This document shows, piece by piece, positions 50,900 through 63,932 of a DNA stretch of 64,000 bases. Below the pieces are notes generated by a model. That model was not told the DNA's origin. It was given only the letters and a program-made list of their open reading frames with translations, and ran no database searches. The translations under genes were made by a program, and so were the position numbers. The stretch is from Onchocerca lupi (taxonomy: Eukaryota; Nematoda; Chromadorea; Rhabditida; Onchocercidae): contig JAOVVO010000123.1 of assembly GCA_028564675.1 (NCBI GenBank), forward strand, positions 1 through 64,000, written 5' to 3'. Position 1 is the first letter of the stretch; each line of letters opens with the position of its first letter.

Positions 50900-51451
50900 G
50901 GATAAAAATATCCTACTAAAATATGTATATATAATAAAAGTATTCTATCAAATTCTTTGGTATATTTGGTATATTCTATCAAATATGGTTCTATCATGTT
51001 TGAGTGGAAAGGTTAAAAGTTTCTAAGTTTTAAGCATAATAAATATATTATCTTCCAATAGTAGAAAAAATGGAAGTAAGAAAAAAATGAAAAAATAAAA
51101 TCAAAATTCATATTCATGGATTGGCAACAAATCAAGAATCATGATATAACAAGAGGGTAATGAAATGAAAAAGAAATGATTCTTTCATAACTAATCCGTT
51201 AAAATTCTGCAAAAATATCTTTAAATTTCAAATAAAAGGCATAAATTATCCCATTAAGCAAAAGTATGAATATATTTTATAGAAAATGAGCCGATAACAA
51301 AATTTTTTTAGAGGGAATTGTATTTTTTTAATCAGAAATTTCCAACCATTGAAAGGATTCAAAACAAAAAAAAAAGACAGACTTGTTTTAAATTACATTT
51401 AAGACGAAAACGCCAAAAGTCATTTACATCAAAATACGATGCCAATTTTCC

Positions 51452-53545
51452 TTAACTAGTTTTCTGGAGAATAAAATCAATGGAATCAGAAATTTCAAAT
51501 TCACGTGAAGCATGCAAACTTAACAATTGAAGTAAGGTAATAGATGTTATTTTGTGCTCTTTTTAAGATTCTGGACACAAAGAATGATAAAAATAATGAA
51601 ACGGATAGAAAACTAAATTTAAAAAAGAAAAAAAAAAGAAAATTCATCTTACCTTATAACCAAAAATAGATTCAGTCTTCCCCTTCTTATTTTTTTTTGA
51701 ATCTCCGATTTTTTCAAGCGAATCATTCGAATTTTTGATGGCTTCATCAGTAAAACTTAATGAATCCGGTGTTACCACTTGCAATGATTCCGAAATGGTA
51801 TCAGAATCTAGATTATCCGTAACTGTAGAATTGAGTGAATTTTGCGATGAATGATCTTCAAATACAGTTTTTTGCGGACAGATTATTGCTGTGTTATTCA
51901 GAAGCGACGAGATAACACCAGCTTCAGAATGAGGATCAGTAACTTTCGCAGTGGATTCTGCAGAAGCTTCGGGAGATTTAATAAATTCAGAGGAAGATTC
52001 TGTAGATGTTAACGAAGTTTTACTGGAATGAACTGAAGGCATCTGCTTTAATTCCGGAGATAAATGTCTTGGTTGTTCAGATGCTATTGTGGCATCGGCA
52101 CGTTTTTTGCTAAATCCTGTATACTTCCAAAAACCGGTTATAGCTTCATAAAATTTATTTTTCGGTTGTGCTATTTCGTTACTATTTGATTTCTCAGAAT
52201 CTGTCAACAGTTCTGCATCGCAGGAAATTTTGGATTCATTTACTGGCAAATTTTCCACAGCTTGAGATTCCTTTACTGAATTTTGTTGCAAAGTGATGAT
52301 TGCTGATTCAGTACTATCAATCCGCCCATTGCTTTCTTTCGGAATTTCCGGAGAATTTAACTTTTGGATAGGATTATCAGCAAATGTCAGTTTTTCTCCG
52401 ATTAATTTATTTAGAACGACAGAATCTTCCGTTGATTTTGCAGCTTCCGAAACAAAAGGCTTATCAATCTCTCGCTGCGATTCAGTAATACAAGTGCCGG
52501 ATTCTGACAGATTCACGCCATCTGTAATTGCTTCAAATCCTTTTTTCTCGGATTCTTCCATGTTTTTATTTCGTTCTTCGACTTCTAGTAATTCAAGTTG
52601 TTCAATTATTTCCATAAGTATGCTGCTCTCCGTATTAAGATTCTGATTACTAACAGTAAAATCACTCACTTCAGTATCGGTTTCAATTCCTGTTTTCGAA
52701 TCCTGAATTTTCGCGCTATTCATTTGTTTGGAAATTCTATCAACTGCATCAGCTTCTACTTTACTGCCAATGCTATTTAGATTTTCATCCTTTTCTGCTA
52801 ATTTTTCGCAAGAATTACCTAACTCTTCATGAGCAAAAAAATCCGATTTTAATGCTTGTATATTTGGCATTCCGGAAATTTGTGTTTCCGAAATCTGTGC
52901 ATAATCCAGGAGATTTTGATCAGTTGCTTGTACATCATGACTAATTGGTGATTCGGGTATATCAAGGATATCTGATAAATTACTTTTTTCGAGATCTGTT
53001 TCTTCAGTTTCCGGATTATTCACAACTTCAGCAGTTTTATCATCTTTCACACCATCATATATTTTGGTTGAATTTAGTTCGGAATGGTTGTTATCCAGAT
53101 TCGTTTCTTGAATCTTTTCAGGAGAATTTTCTTCAATATTCCCATTGCTTTTCTTCGAATTTCTTTTTTCTTGCGAAACATTTCCTTCATCTTCCTCATT
53201 TTCTACAATCTTGTTCGAAATTTCAGGACAGCAATCTTTTTCTTGATGCAATTTTGCTTCTTCGGTTTCCTGTTCGATTATCAAACATTTCTTATCATCA
53301 TTATTATCAGCGTAGTTGTTTGTCAATACAGAATGCATAGCATCAGATTTTTCTGATAATTTATTTTCGTTTTTAATTTCATTGTCATCTTGTTTCGCTT
53401 CTGCTTCGATAATTCCTTCTATCGCTTCATAATTTCGATCACTTATTCTACTGTTATTTTCTTTTGAATTCAAGTTTCCTTTTTCTTTTCCAGCATTTGA
53501 AATTGAATTTTTCTTCCTGTTTTTTCGTGCTTTTTTCTTTTCCAT
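51452..53545 (-). CDS. Long acidic, Ser/Glu/Asn-rich protein of unknown function
   Basis: One continuous minus-strand exon from ATG 53545 to a good donor (AAG|GTAAGA) at 51652 encodes about 631 residues, far beyond chance length here. I do not recognise the family. The N-terminus is very basic (MEKKKARKNRKK). The rest is rich in E, S, N, D, K and T with few hydrophobic residues, so it is probably disordered. A motif of the type Y/F-E-A-I recurs three times (RNYEAIEGI, KGFEAITDG, KFYEAITGF). The most structured part is NKFYEAITGFWKYTGFSKKR. Without splicing, the frame ends two codons past the donor at 51644. With splicing to CTCCAG at 51464-51466, a last exon of KTS and stop (51463-51452) fits in phase; that end is tentative. 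No signal peptide or membrane segment is seen. It could be a chromatin or cytoskeletal linker, but that is a guess. Confidence 0.75.
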
Positions 53546-56500
53546 CAGATCAAAATCAATGAATATTTGTATTCTCTGATTTGTGTTCTCCAGAAATTTA
53601 TCAGGATTGCATTATTCATATGTTTCGAAATTCCAAAAATATTATTTTCGAAAAAAAATATTGAAAAAATTTGAACACCAATTGTATATCCACTGTAGTA
53701 TCAAAATGAATCTGAAATTGATAATAGCTCAATATATTTTTACATCAATTATCAATAATGATTGAAATAAAAAAAAAAAAAAAAACATATTAATAGATCT
53801 AAATTTTAATATGACGACTGTCAATGATATTATCATCAATTATATGCAAATTAATCGTAAAATATCCGAAAGCACAGAAAAATCATATTGCAATAGGATA
53901 GAAAGGTTATAATTTTGAGTGAAAAAAATTGATAGTTTGAATCGACGAATATCAAGGAAAAATGAAAGGAAAAGAACATTTTGGTTGAAAAAAAAAGCAA
54001 ATCATTGAAATTTTATGATTGCATCATGTAAAATGTTTAACAATGAATTTAGTAATAAATGAAAAAGCGGTCTATTTGTAGGCAAAATTTCATGGCCGAT
54101 TCATTGGAGAAGAAAAAGGAAATCGATATGAACAGATGAGAAAGATTCATTCATTCATTATTTAATCGATCAATCATTCGATCATTCATTCAATCATTCC
54201 TATTTCATAACTTTGCGATAAAATTTGTATAGAAATAGAGAGAATGATGATGTATGAAATGAACTGAAACTCTTTAATGTACGTATCGATAATTTTCATT
54301 TGATTTCAAGAGAAGAGATGAAAGAGTAGGAAGAAAACGGAATTGGAAGAGAAATTTAATAAATGATCAGAGAGGTGTCTTTCATTTAAATTATATTCGA
54401 GTGAAATAGTCAAAAAGCAGTTCAGAAAATAGTATTACTATTGTAAGAAACGAACAGGCAATAAACAAAAAATGTAAATTGGTTAAAAAAAAAAAAAGCA
54501 TTTTTTGGAGGATGGCATTATTGTAAAGTAGAAATGACAAAGAATTTTCAGCAACTGCTTCGTTCCCAGGAAGGGAGAAATTGAAATGTGATGTATTTGT
54601 TATTGATTATCTTTCTTCATTACTTTCAATTTCTTTTATCGCTCTCGCTTTGATTGAAGAAGAATTAAGAAATTATCAAATTAAGAGGAATTAGAAGAGT
54701 GATTAATATTGACATAAATTATCGATTTAATGATTTAGTGATTAATTAATCAGTGACTAATTAATGCGGGTTAATATAACTTATGGAATTATATTGATAA
54801 TCAAATAAGTTTAGTCTGAGCGAAATATATGAAATTTAGGAAAGCAAGAAATGAAAGAATGAGAAATAATTTCAGATCGGAGAATTGAAATACCTATGAA
54901 GAATAAATGGAATGGAATATAAATGCTCATTAAACAGTAAGTTGTATGTGTAACAGCTTGAATTTTTTAGGATCATCGAAGGTAGTTTAACTTTTCGAAA
55001 TTTTGAGATTCATAAACTAGTCCTTAAGCTAAAAGCAGAATTGTAGTCATTTGATACAAGAATTAATTTAGCTTATTATTGATTTAAAAATACGAAAATG
55101 ACGTCAAATAAATGTTTAAAAATTCTTTTATGCTTATAATGACGTGATTAAATATTAGCATAGTTCTTTTAAAATAAAATCTCTAATTTTCTCCCTAAAA
55201 ATTTATTCGTCAAATAATCAAAACTAAAAAGCAAATGGACCGAAATAAATAATTGATTATGAATTTTGTTATAAACTTTTTTGCATTATGAGCATTAAAA
55301 AAAAAAAGGAAAAAAAATGGAAAAATGAAAATGCTGATTGATTATTGAATCGTAATTTGAGATTATTTCATATTTTGCTCTTTATTTATATTACGATTCA
55401 AAAATAAATATTTACTTTTTGGATGAATAATTCTTATAAAATTGAAATCAGAAATTGAGAAATTGAAATGTTTATCAATAAAACAAGTCAAAAACGAAAA
55501 AAAGTCTGAGAATTCTACATAAAAGTGCAACTATTGAAAAAGAAAACGGAAAAATATTTTCAATTTCTCCGGAGAGAATTGGAAAAAAAAACCTTCCAGA
55601 AAGAAGATGATGCTCAAATATGTTTCATTCGATGCCTTTTTTAAATTCACGATTCATTTTTATTTTATTTTCTTGAAAATTTTAAATTTTATATATTTGT
55701 GTCGAACATAATTTATCAAATGGATTCTAATAAAAACTGAGATTAGAAATTGGAAAATTCAAGCATTTATACCAATAAAACAAGTTAAAAACGAAAAAAA
55801 AAAGTATGAGATTTCTACACAAAAGTACAACCACTAAAAAAGAAACAGATAAATTTATGTTATACAGTTGAAAAAAAAAAAAACTTTACCAATATCACTT
55901 GTATCTATCTCAAAATCTCAAAACTTGATTCAACATTCTTTTTTCATAACCATTAATTATTGTTTTAAAAAAAAAAATTAAATCATGTCCAAAAAATCCA
56001 ATTTTAGTTAGATTTAAAGGGCAGTATTCCTATTTTTCAGCTTATAATTAGTTCAGAATTTTTGGCACTTTAAAATTGAGAATTAAAGAAAAAATATGCA
56101 AAACATATACAATTAATGAATTTTTTCATACTCAAAAATTAAAAAATGAATTTTCATCCATGGAATCATAGATTCCTAAAAATCTTCTATTCTTACTTTT
56201 AAATTTGACTTAAAATTTTCTGAAAAACAGAAATTTTAATGATGTTATGAATTCTTAATGTTTTATAAAGTGAAGACAATATTTTGAAATGAAAAAAATG
56301 AAATGATAGAATTTTAGATTCTTTGAGATGTTCTGAATTAACAGTGAAGAAAGCTGTCGTAATAATTTTAACAGAAATAATTGAATGCTTCATAAATAGC
56401 TATAATTAGTCAAATGATGCGATTATTTGAAACGATTCTGTTAATTGATTTCTCAATAACGAAAATCGACTATTTTTTTTAGAATTATTTCAATATCGCA

Positions 56501-56856
56501 CATAGATATAACAACATCAAAAAGTATATCAAATGTCCAACTACAGTAATCGGAAAATTCGAATGATTTCATTTCGTCATCAAACAAATAATTTTAAAAA
56601 CGTTTTTCATTAAAATGATCGTTTGATATCTTTAAGAATAGTGAAATACGATGAATAATAAAACATTTATATAATTCTTTCCAATGATTCAACAGGAAAT
56701 TAACAATGAATTTCAATTCTATTCCTGTTTAGAAATTAATATATTATTTCATTCATGGTTATAATAAAAAATTTCATTATATCAAGCAAATATAGGCAAC
56801 ATTTACTGCAAGAAATGAATAATTAAATTGATTAATCAATTGATTAATCAAGTACC

Positions 56857-56890
<34 letters not shown>

Positions 56891-57399
56891 ACAGAGAAAA
56901 GTAGACGACAATGAAACTTTTTGCAATATTCAAAATTACTGGAGAATTCAATTGCAGATCAATTTAATTGAAATTTATCATGATTTGAGAGAAAAAATGA
57001 CATTGCCACAAAGATTTTTTTTTTTTCTTTTAATTCTAAACGATTCAAAATTGATGAAATCATTTTTATCGCTCGGTAATTATTTGATGCAAGTAATTGT
57101 GGCATTTTAATGTAATTAAAAAAATATATCATAAAAATTGTGTATTATAATTCAGTTGATCTAATGCTAAGAAATTAGGACACAATAACCTACAATATTC
57201 AAGAAAGAAAAACATTTCGAGATTCTAAATTGTATAATATAGAATCTCCGTACCATCGACTAACGAAAGAGGCGTTGCAAGATGAATGATTGAATAATAT
57301 TTGTTTGGAATGGTGTGCTAGGTTAGCTTTGGTTTTTACTGGTATGATTTGATGGAGCTGGATTAGCAATAGCGTTGATATGAGAATCCATACTACCTA

Positions 57400-57720
57400 A
57401 GTCACCCGGAAATTTTCATGTCACCCATATCATCTTAGATAATCAGAAATTTTCATGTCATTCAAATCACCTTAGATCATTTGGACATTTTCATATCATC
57501 CATATCATCTCAGATCACCTGGACATTTTCATATCATCCATATCATCTCAGATCACCTGGACATTTTCATATCATCCATATCGTCTTAGGTCACCCCGGA
57601 CATTTTCATATCATCTATATTATCTCAGATCATTCGGACATTTCCATTTCATCCATATCATCTTAGGTCATCTGTACATTTTCATGTCATTCATATCATT
57701 GTAGTTTACCCAGACATTTT
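57400..57720. repeat. 38 bp minisatellite, about 8 copies
   Basis: The unit GATCACCTGGACATTTTCAT followed by ATCATCCATATCATCTCA repeats at 38 bp intervals (for example 57513 and 57551). The central copies are nearly identical and the flanking ones diverged. The unit is not a multiple of three, so the frame at 57481-57666 that crosses it rotates through three phases and is not a gene. Confidence 0.9.
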
Positions 57721-58380
57721 CATTTTCTTCAAATATCGCAGAATCTGTCGAATCTTTGTTGCATTTTGGTAACAGCATTATTGAAATTTTTCTACTTTCG
57801 AAATAGTAAAACATAATTTAATTGATGCAATATTTCAGTTGTTCTGCGAAATGTAAAATTGTTCGAGAGATATATTAGTTCGAAGTGTAAGTCTAGCCTT
57901 TTTCCTAATCTCCTTCCTTTCTGATTGTATTCAGAGAATCGAAATGGAAATTTGATCCAATAAAATTTTTCGAGAGTATTATAGAAATCGATCGGTACTT
58001 TTTCAATCTCCCATCATGTAATAGTATTCCGGCAAATTTTAGGTTGGAAAAAAGTAAGAATGGGAAGGGAAAAGAAATTTAAGTCATAAGATGAGATATG
58101 AGAACTAATAGCAAATGTTCAAATTTTCGAAGAGTATGCGATTAAAATGATTAAGTTTATAGAGATAAAAATGGCTGGTATGGAAAGTAAATAATAAATA
58201 AACTGAGAATAGGGACTGATAAGCTGATAACATTTTAATGATAGTATGTGCTGACATAATGCTGAAATAATGAAATAATGAGAAATGACATTTCATAAAA
58301 ATAAGGAATGCTTTTTGAACTTTCAGCAGTGATTTTTTACTATCAGATCTTTGTGAAAAAGTTGGAAATTTTAATGCTAA

Positions 58381-58386
58381 TTTTAG
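58381..58386 (+). other. Probable trans-splice acceptor of syntaxin-16
   Basis: TTTTAG ends at 58386. The first ATG after it is the syntaxin start at 58455, giving a 68 nt 5' UTR with no upstream ATG. Confidence 0.5.
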
Positions 58387-58454
58387 GAGAACGATCTTCT
58401 GTCAAAATATTGACAGCACCATTCGTTCTTGAAACGAAATTTTCTATTCAAACA

Positions 58455-61400
58455 ATGGGAACACTTAGTGTACTACCGCCAACGGGTTCAGTGCGTAATC
58501 TTACCGAAGTATTCATTCTGCTTCGAAATAATGCATTGCACAACAAGTTCGTCTTTGCTAATAATATCACAGGTATGACCAATTAATACCGTTTCCGCTT
58601 TTAATAAACTTTAATTTTAATTTAGAGAATTGTAATTGAAAAAAAAATTAGACAGGTTAAAGTATTGATTTTTTTTCGCTATTGAATGCAACTAATTTGA
58701 TAAACATTGTGAGTTTGAAAAAATGTTTCGTATTTTTGATTCACCTGGATAAATGTCTGACCAGCAACATGATTCTATGAATTGTTTGCTTTACCGTGGG
58801 CTTTATCATTATATAATCTTAAAGAAGTTTTTCATAATGGTGAGCACTGGAAGAGCTAAAAATTAGCGTGCGGAAGAGGTTACTATAATCAAAATTATCA
58901 AATTGAAAGAATATATTCCATTCAATGAAGAAACGCATCGATATTAATAATAGCACTACAAATCATAAAAGGATAAAATGCTGAGAAGTTGTGATGTCAT
59001 AGAAAGTTTATCAGTTAGTTTAGGAAGAAAGGGTATTGTATAGCCAAGCATTAGAAGCCTGAAAATAACATCTTTATTGCGTAGAGCGATATCTTGAGTT
59101 TTAATGGAAGGTAAGGCGTACGGTAATTCATTGGAGAATTACATTTTGTTTAAAAGCACAAATCTGACCGTTTACCTAGACCAGCAAAAACAATGTGTAA
59201 TGTGACCTACATTTTTTCATTTCGTCTAAGTAAGAATTTTTATAATTTGATGAAAATCCTGTGTTATAGAATCGTAATTATGAATGTTTCAGACGAGAAA
59301 ATGTCGTTGGTTGCTTTGGATGAAGAAACCGAAACAGCTCAAATCTCAAGTTCCGGTCGTGTCCCACCTGAATGGGTCAATTATCTTGATGAAGCACAAT
59401 ATGAATTTACGAGGTGAACGGATTTTTTCTCTAGTTATCCAAAAAAGTCAGTAGTCAGATTACTAAAATTTAAAAAAAATAAAAAATATGCTGAAAGTCA
59501 CTGTATATTTGCATATGAATCATCCTGATCAAAAATTATCGAATTGACCTAACTTAAACAATTATAAACAAAAATAAAATAAATTGGGAAAGAATTAATT
59601 TCATGTTTTTTTAATATATTTATTTCGGTCCATTCCTGTCATTACTTATTTAGCAATGAAACATTTTTTGGGTAGCCTGACATAAGATGAATCAGGCATT
59701 AGAAATATTGCGTGTATTTCTGTAAAATGTCGATCATTTCTGATAATATTATTTCGAGATCGAATTATTTTTTGCAAAACTTCTGATATTTTTTTTTTAT
59801 TATCGTCGATTTTGCAGGATACGATCACGTTTGAAACAAATTCGAGAAATGCAACAGAATCATATATCGAAGCCAAGTCTCATGGAAGATATTGAAGCCC
59901 AAAAAGAGATGGACAAAAGTACAAATGAAGTCACGGAAATGTTTACTCATTGCCAGCGTTTAATTAGGTTTCTTCCTGTTTTTTTTTTCTATTAAGTTTA
60001 GAAATTTCTATATTATGTATTTTAAATTTTAATGTTATCGATGTAACGTCTTGTACTTATTCTTTTTAGTGACGTCATGTGCTGAACAATTTAGCTTATA
60101 TGATGCTATTATCTATTTCATAACTTTATGATCGTTTATCAGATGATAGCCAAGTTCCAATACGTGATCACAGTTTTGTGATATAGATCTTATATCATAA
60201 TTTTGTCCACTGTTTTTTCCCTTTCCTCATTGAAACATCTGGTATTTTTTTTCTACTATTCATTTTTCAACATTATATTTTAGTTTTATTGATAAAGCTA
60301 ATATCATCGAGAGCACGCAACAATTATTGTTACGTGAAAATGTAGTTTCAACATTGCGATTGACACTAAGCAATTTGGCCGGCGACTTTCGTACGAGTCA
60401 AGCAAAATTTTTAAAACAAATTGAAGCACGTCAAGAAACTGTCAATTCATATCTTCTCGCATCTACTAACTGGGTAAATACCGAAGTTCTTGATGATGTG
60501 CCAATCGATACATCACGAGATGGTAAGTATATTATTCAATATTTGGTGATATATTTTTAATGTTGTAAAAAATAATTTTTCTCTACGGTAATTATGAAAT
60601 ACAAGATAATATGCCAGTTTATTCTGTACTATGAGATTTCGTGTAAGCGAAATACCAATACATTCCGGCAAACTTTGGTTTTTTTTTTTTTTTTGGTAAT
60701 GGAATGCTAACTTTGCTATTTTAATATTTAAATTATATTATGCAGTTAATTAGTGAGTTTTCGCATAGAAAATAATTGATATGACATAATTTTAATATTT
60801 TTATCGTGTAGTTTACGTATTTCTCAGTGATTAAATTAGTATTTTATAATTTAATTTTATATTTTGTTGTAATTCTGATTCTAATCAAAATTTAGAACAG
60901 TGATGCTTTCTACTTTATTCATATTGCTTTCCGATTTTCTATAATAAACTTGATTTTAACAATACATTAGAAATTCTAGGTCTTACCATGGAACAAATAC
61001 AGCTATTACTTCAAAATGCTGATATGGTAAAAGAACGTGAACGTGATGTGATTAGTGTTAGTAAATCGATTGTCGAGTTAAATTCTTTATTCAAGGATCT
61101 TGCTTCTATGGTTGTTGATCAGGTATAAATGAGTAAATTGTTAATTGACTTTTGTATTGGGGACCATGGGACTATTTTATGGTTTATGAAATATATAATC
61201 TTTAGTAGTCCAACTTTCTAAATTATTTTTGGAGTGTAAGCAAAGCAAAAGCTGTAGGTCTTAAATGATTTCTTCTGATCGGTCATAAAATATTAGTTTT
61301 TTAAAACGATTACAAAGTGGAATTTTTTTAAAGTAATAGTTCAGAAATACTTCTATTTTGAAAATTTTTCATTAGCTCTATTGAGTCCTTCCAGTTGATC

Positions 61401-61642
61401 AAAATGTTATGCAGATTAAATATTTAGGGATTCTGATAATCTTTTGCTTTTAATATCAGGGTACAGTCTTGGATCGAATTGATTATAATTTGGAACAGGC
61501 AGCGCTGAAAGTCAAATCGGCTTTTTCAAATGTGCAACGTGCTGAAAGATATCAACGGAGCGATAAAAAAATGTACTGTATATTTATTTTATCTGTAACA
61601 ATCGTTATTTTACTTATTCTTCTTATTATCGTAAAAACTTGA
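58455..61642 (+). CDS. syx-16: Syntaxin-16 (Qa-SNARE)
   Basis: A tail-anchored SNARE for endosome-to-trans-Golgi fusion, working with VPS45 (family knowledge). Exons: 58455-58572, 59293-59413, 59818-59967, 60284-60522, 60971-61122, 61460-61642; 320 aa in frame. The N-terminal RNLTEVFILLRNN matches the family's RxLTxxFxLLRNN, which binds the Sec1/Munc18 protein. It is followed by PPEWVNYLDEAQYEFTRIRS and the Habc helices. The SNARE helix (about residues 215-275) contains MVKERERDVISVSKSIVELN and MVVDQGTVLDRIDYN, keeping the central glutamine. The last 20 or so residues form the membrane anchor (IFILSVTIVILLILLIIV) with a short KT tail. Compared with mammalian syntaxin-16, about a dozen extra residues (MGTLSVLPPTGSV) precede the VPS45-binding motif. 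The start is the first ATG after a TTTTAG acceptor. Confidence 0.93.
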
Positions 61643-63485
61643 CGTGATTATCTTGTATATAGAGAATCTCTATATTCATCCTCCGAACTATCACCTCTTT
61701 AAAAGAATATGCTGGATAAGAAAGGTGGGTATTGAAAAGCGCTATTGTTATTTACTCTGTAATAACTTTCTTAATCATTTGTAAAAATGGAGTGCTTATT
61801 GACCGATTGAGTCGGGTAAAATAGCTGTAAAATCGTTCAGTTGAATAATTCATTTCAAATATGCTAGTATTTAAAAAAAAGCATGTTAATGACTTTTTTT
61901 TAAATACTAGCATATTTGATGCTCTTGAATTTGATAAGATCCAGGTTCTTTTCTGTATATTACTAAAATTTAGGAAAACAAAGTAAAAATTTTCTTTTAA
62001 TTAGCTCTTTATTAAAGATTTTGCACGTTTGCTTTTTAATTTGTCGTTAGTGATGGTTTCTTATGGTCATCATGAATTTTCGATTTTTCTCAAGATTCCT
62101 AATTCCTTTATAAATTTTTTCTCATCCTTCATCATCCATAGTTGTAGATGTCTTTTGCTGTTCATCTTTCTCTCTTAGTTTCAATCCGATTGGTGCAGAT
62201 ACTTTCGCTTTCTGCTTCCATTCTTGTTATTTTTTCATAACAATGTTTTATTCTATCCCGTTTCCAGAAAATAAGATGAAAATAGGCAACTTTTTGATTA
62301 TACATGCTTCATTTTTGCTTACTTCTTCATAAATTATTTTTATTTTGCCATGTTAGTTCTTTCTTTCTAATTGTACATTTTAATATATGTGTTTGTTTTT
62401 TTATTTCACTTTACCTGTTGGAAAATTGAACAAGTTAGAATCATTTTTGAAACGAAATTTACTGTTTCTTCAAATTGGGATATTTATGATGTCATTAAAT
62501 TGTGGGTTTATTTTGCGATGAAAATGTTTTGGAAAAAGAAATATTTTGGAAACTTCTATTTAAAATGAAATTTTCGCAGCTATTGTTAACTATCGTGCAA
62601 TCGTAATTGTTGTTATTATTCTTGTTAGTGACTTGTGATATGTGACATATGGATAAAATGTACTGTCTACTCTCATCGCAATGTTCATATGATTCTAGTA
62701 ACATCAAAACAGGATGGGGTAAATTTTAATGTGCTTAATAAAGAATCAGCTTATATTTACCACTAAAGTCAAGTAATTGATAATATCGATAATTAGGCTA
62801 GTAGGCTGGTGGATAAGGATGTTCAATATCTGATGTAGATCGGAAGATGAAGGAACAAAGGCTTTCATATCAGATAAAAGATAAGATATGAGTAGATGTT
62901 TCATTTGACTGGAAAATGTTACAAATTTCTATATACAAATACTTTGATTATTCCATCATATCATTATTATAAAATGTCTCGGTTTTACCGACATTCCCTG
63001 CTGAAGAAGGTGAATCGTTTCAAAATTTGGAAGTTGTAGCAAAGTTAACTTGTTTAAATTTGTCGTTTGATTAATTCCTTCCGATGGACAAATATGCTTA
63101 AAGCTCACTCAGCAGATCGACTATTAATTCTGTCATAATTTTATTTCTTATATATTAAATGAATATAGAAATATTAATAGTATTGTTTAATTCTGAGAAA
63201 TTTCAATAATAAAAAGCAAAAAATACCGGTACAATTCTCTTTATTTGTGTGCTATTCAAAATTTCCGCTATGCCATAAGAATTATTTTACAAAAATTCTA
63301 TCGAAATTAATTCAATTCCATCGAAATTAATTCAATTATCGGAATTAATCATATTTAAATAATTTCCAATCAATATCGAAAAACAAATTTCTTGAACTTG
63401 AAGTTGAAAATTTGAATGTTATTTTAATTATACTATTAAAAGAAATTGATAGAGATAAATTTTAGTCATTTTATACTACACATTC
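61643..63485. other. Spacer downstream of syntaxin-16
   Basis: This is the 3' flank of syntaxin-16, with a perfect inverted repeat at 61855-61919. A 20 bp duplication (ATCGAAATTAATTCAATT) lies near 63299-63338. No exon is recognised before 63486. Confidence 0.55.
61855..61919. repeat. Perfect 27 bp inverted repeat (hairpin)
   Basis: The left arm 61855-61881 (TCAAATATGCTAGTATTT plus eight A and G) is exactly complementary to the right arm 61893-61919, with an 11 nt loop (CATGTTAATGA). It lies about 210 bp after the syntaxin-16 stop, so it may fall in its 3' UTR. It could be a small MITE-like fold-back, a structured 3' UTR element or a precursor-type hairpin. Confidence 0.9.
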
Positions 63486-63932
63486 ATGTTAGTAGTTTGG
63501 TTTCTTCTACTTGGCTTATGTCGAGTAGCAATCGGTCGACTTGGTCTATTTGGTACGGTTTTGTTGAAATATATTTACACAATTTATCTTTCGATTAAAG
63601 AGAAAAAAATTTTTATTGAAAATTAAAAAATTGAAACCGTTATTGAAAAAAAAAAACTTTGTTGTTAAACAGTTAATTGATGCTTAAATTGAAAATTTAA
63701 TTTTAAAAATTTCAATTCATTAGGTGCTTCATTATATATGGATTGTACACATTATTTACGATGTTCGGAAGCAGATCGTATTCGTTGGTTCGAATTACGT
63801 GAGCATGTTCGTAATCTGATAGAATTAGGTAACGTGGCACGTGAAGATGGCTATATTATTGAGTTCGTTCTGAATAATTTATACTTATTTCTTTTTTTTG
63901 CCATGCGTTTTTGTCATCAAACAGAATTGTGA
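63486..63932 (+). CDS. Putative secreted protein, 5' part only
   Basis: Two exons, 63486-63552 and from 63724 onward, join in phase. Exon 1 encodes a signal-peptide-like start (MLVVWFLLLGLCRVAIG) followed by RLGLFG. Exon 2 continues ASLYMDCTHYLRCSEADR, IRWFELREHVRNLIELGN and VAREDGYIIE. The spaced cysteines and charged amphipathic helix suggest a small secreted domain, but I recognise no family. The frame stays open to a stop at 63930-63932. That end reads as AT-rich intron, so the true donor is probably earlier, at GTAACG (63830) or GTTCTG (63868), with more exons beyond the window. The gene is incomplete. Confidence 0.5.

Larger units (their letters stand above)
46345..51451. other. 5 kb spacer upstream of the formin gene
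   Basis: The left end is the probable formin promoter: a less AT-rich patch at 46500-46720 with TTTCCCGCC on the minus strand. Next come a GAT microsatellite (46881-46897), an A-rich CATATTAG repeat (47146-47312), an inverted-repeat element with a second partial copy (48533-49034), short TCAGATGCTA repeats (49559-49640) and a TA repeat (50875-50899). Frames of about 95-105 codons at 46908-47201, 47591-47881, 49436-49750 and 50617-50919 are within chance expectation for this base composition and are not called. Confidence 0.5.
53546..58454. other. 4.9 kb AT-rich spacer
   Basis: This is the upstream flank of the disordered-protein gene on the left and of syntaxin-16 on the right, transcribed away from each other. 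It contains imperfect CATT repeats at 54140-54200, a 31 bp T tract (56859-56889) and a 38 bp minisatellite (57400-57720). No exon is recognised. Confidence 0.55.

Noticed and set aside
52293..53356. Plus-strand frames of 60-131 codons
   Set aside because: They are shadows opposite the 633-codon minus-strand frame, caused by its codon bias.
57481..57666. Repetitive plus-strand frame rich in Ile, Ser and His
   Set aside because: It is read from the 38 bp minisatellite and rotates through phases; a repeat artefact.
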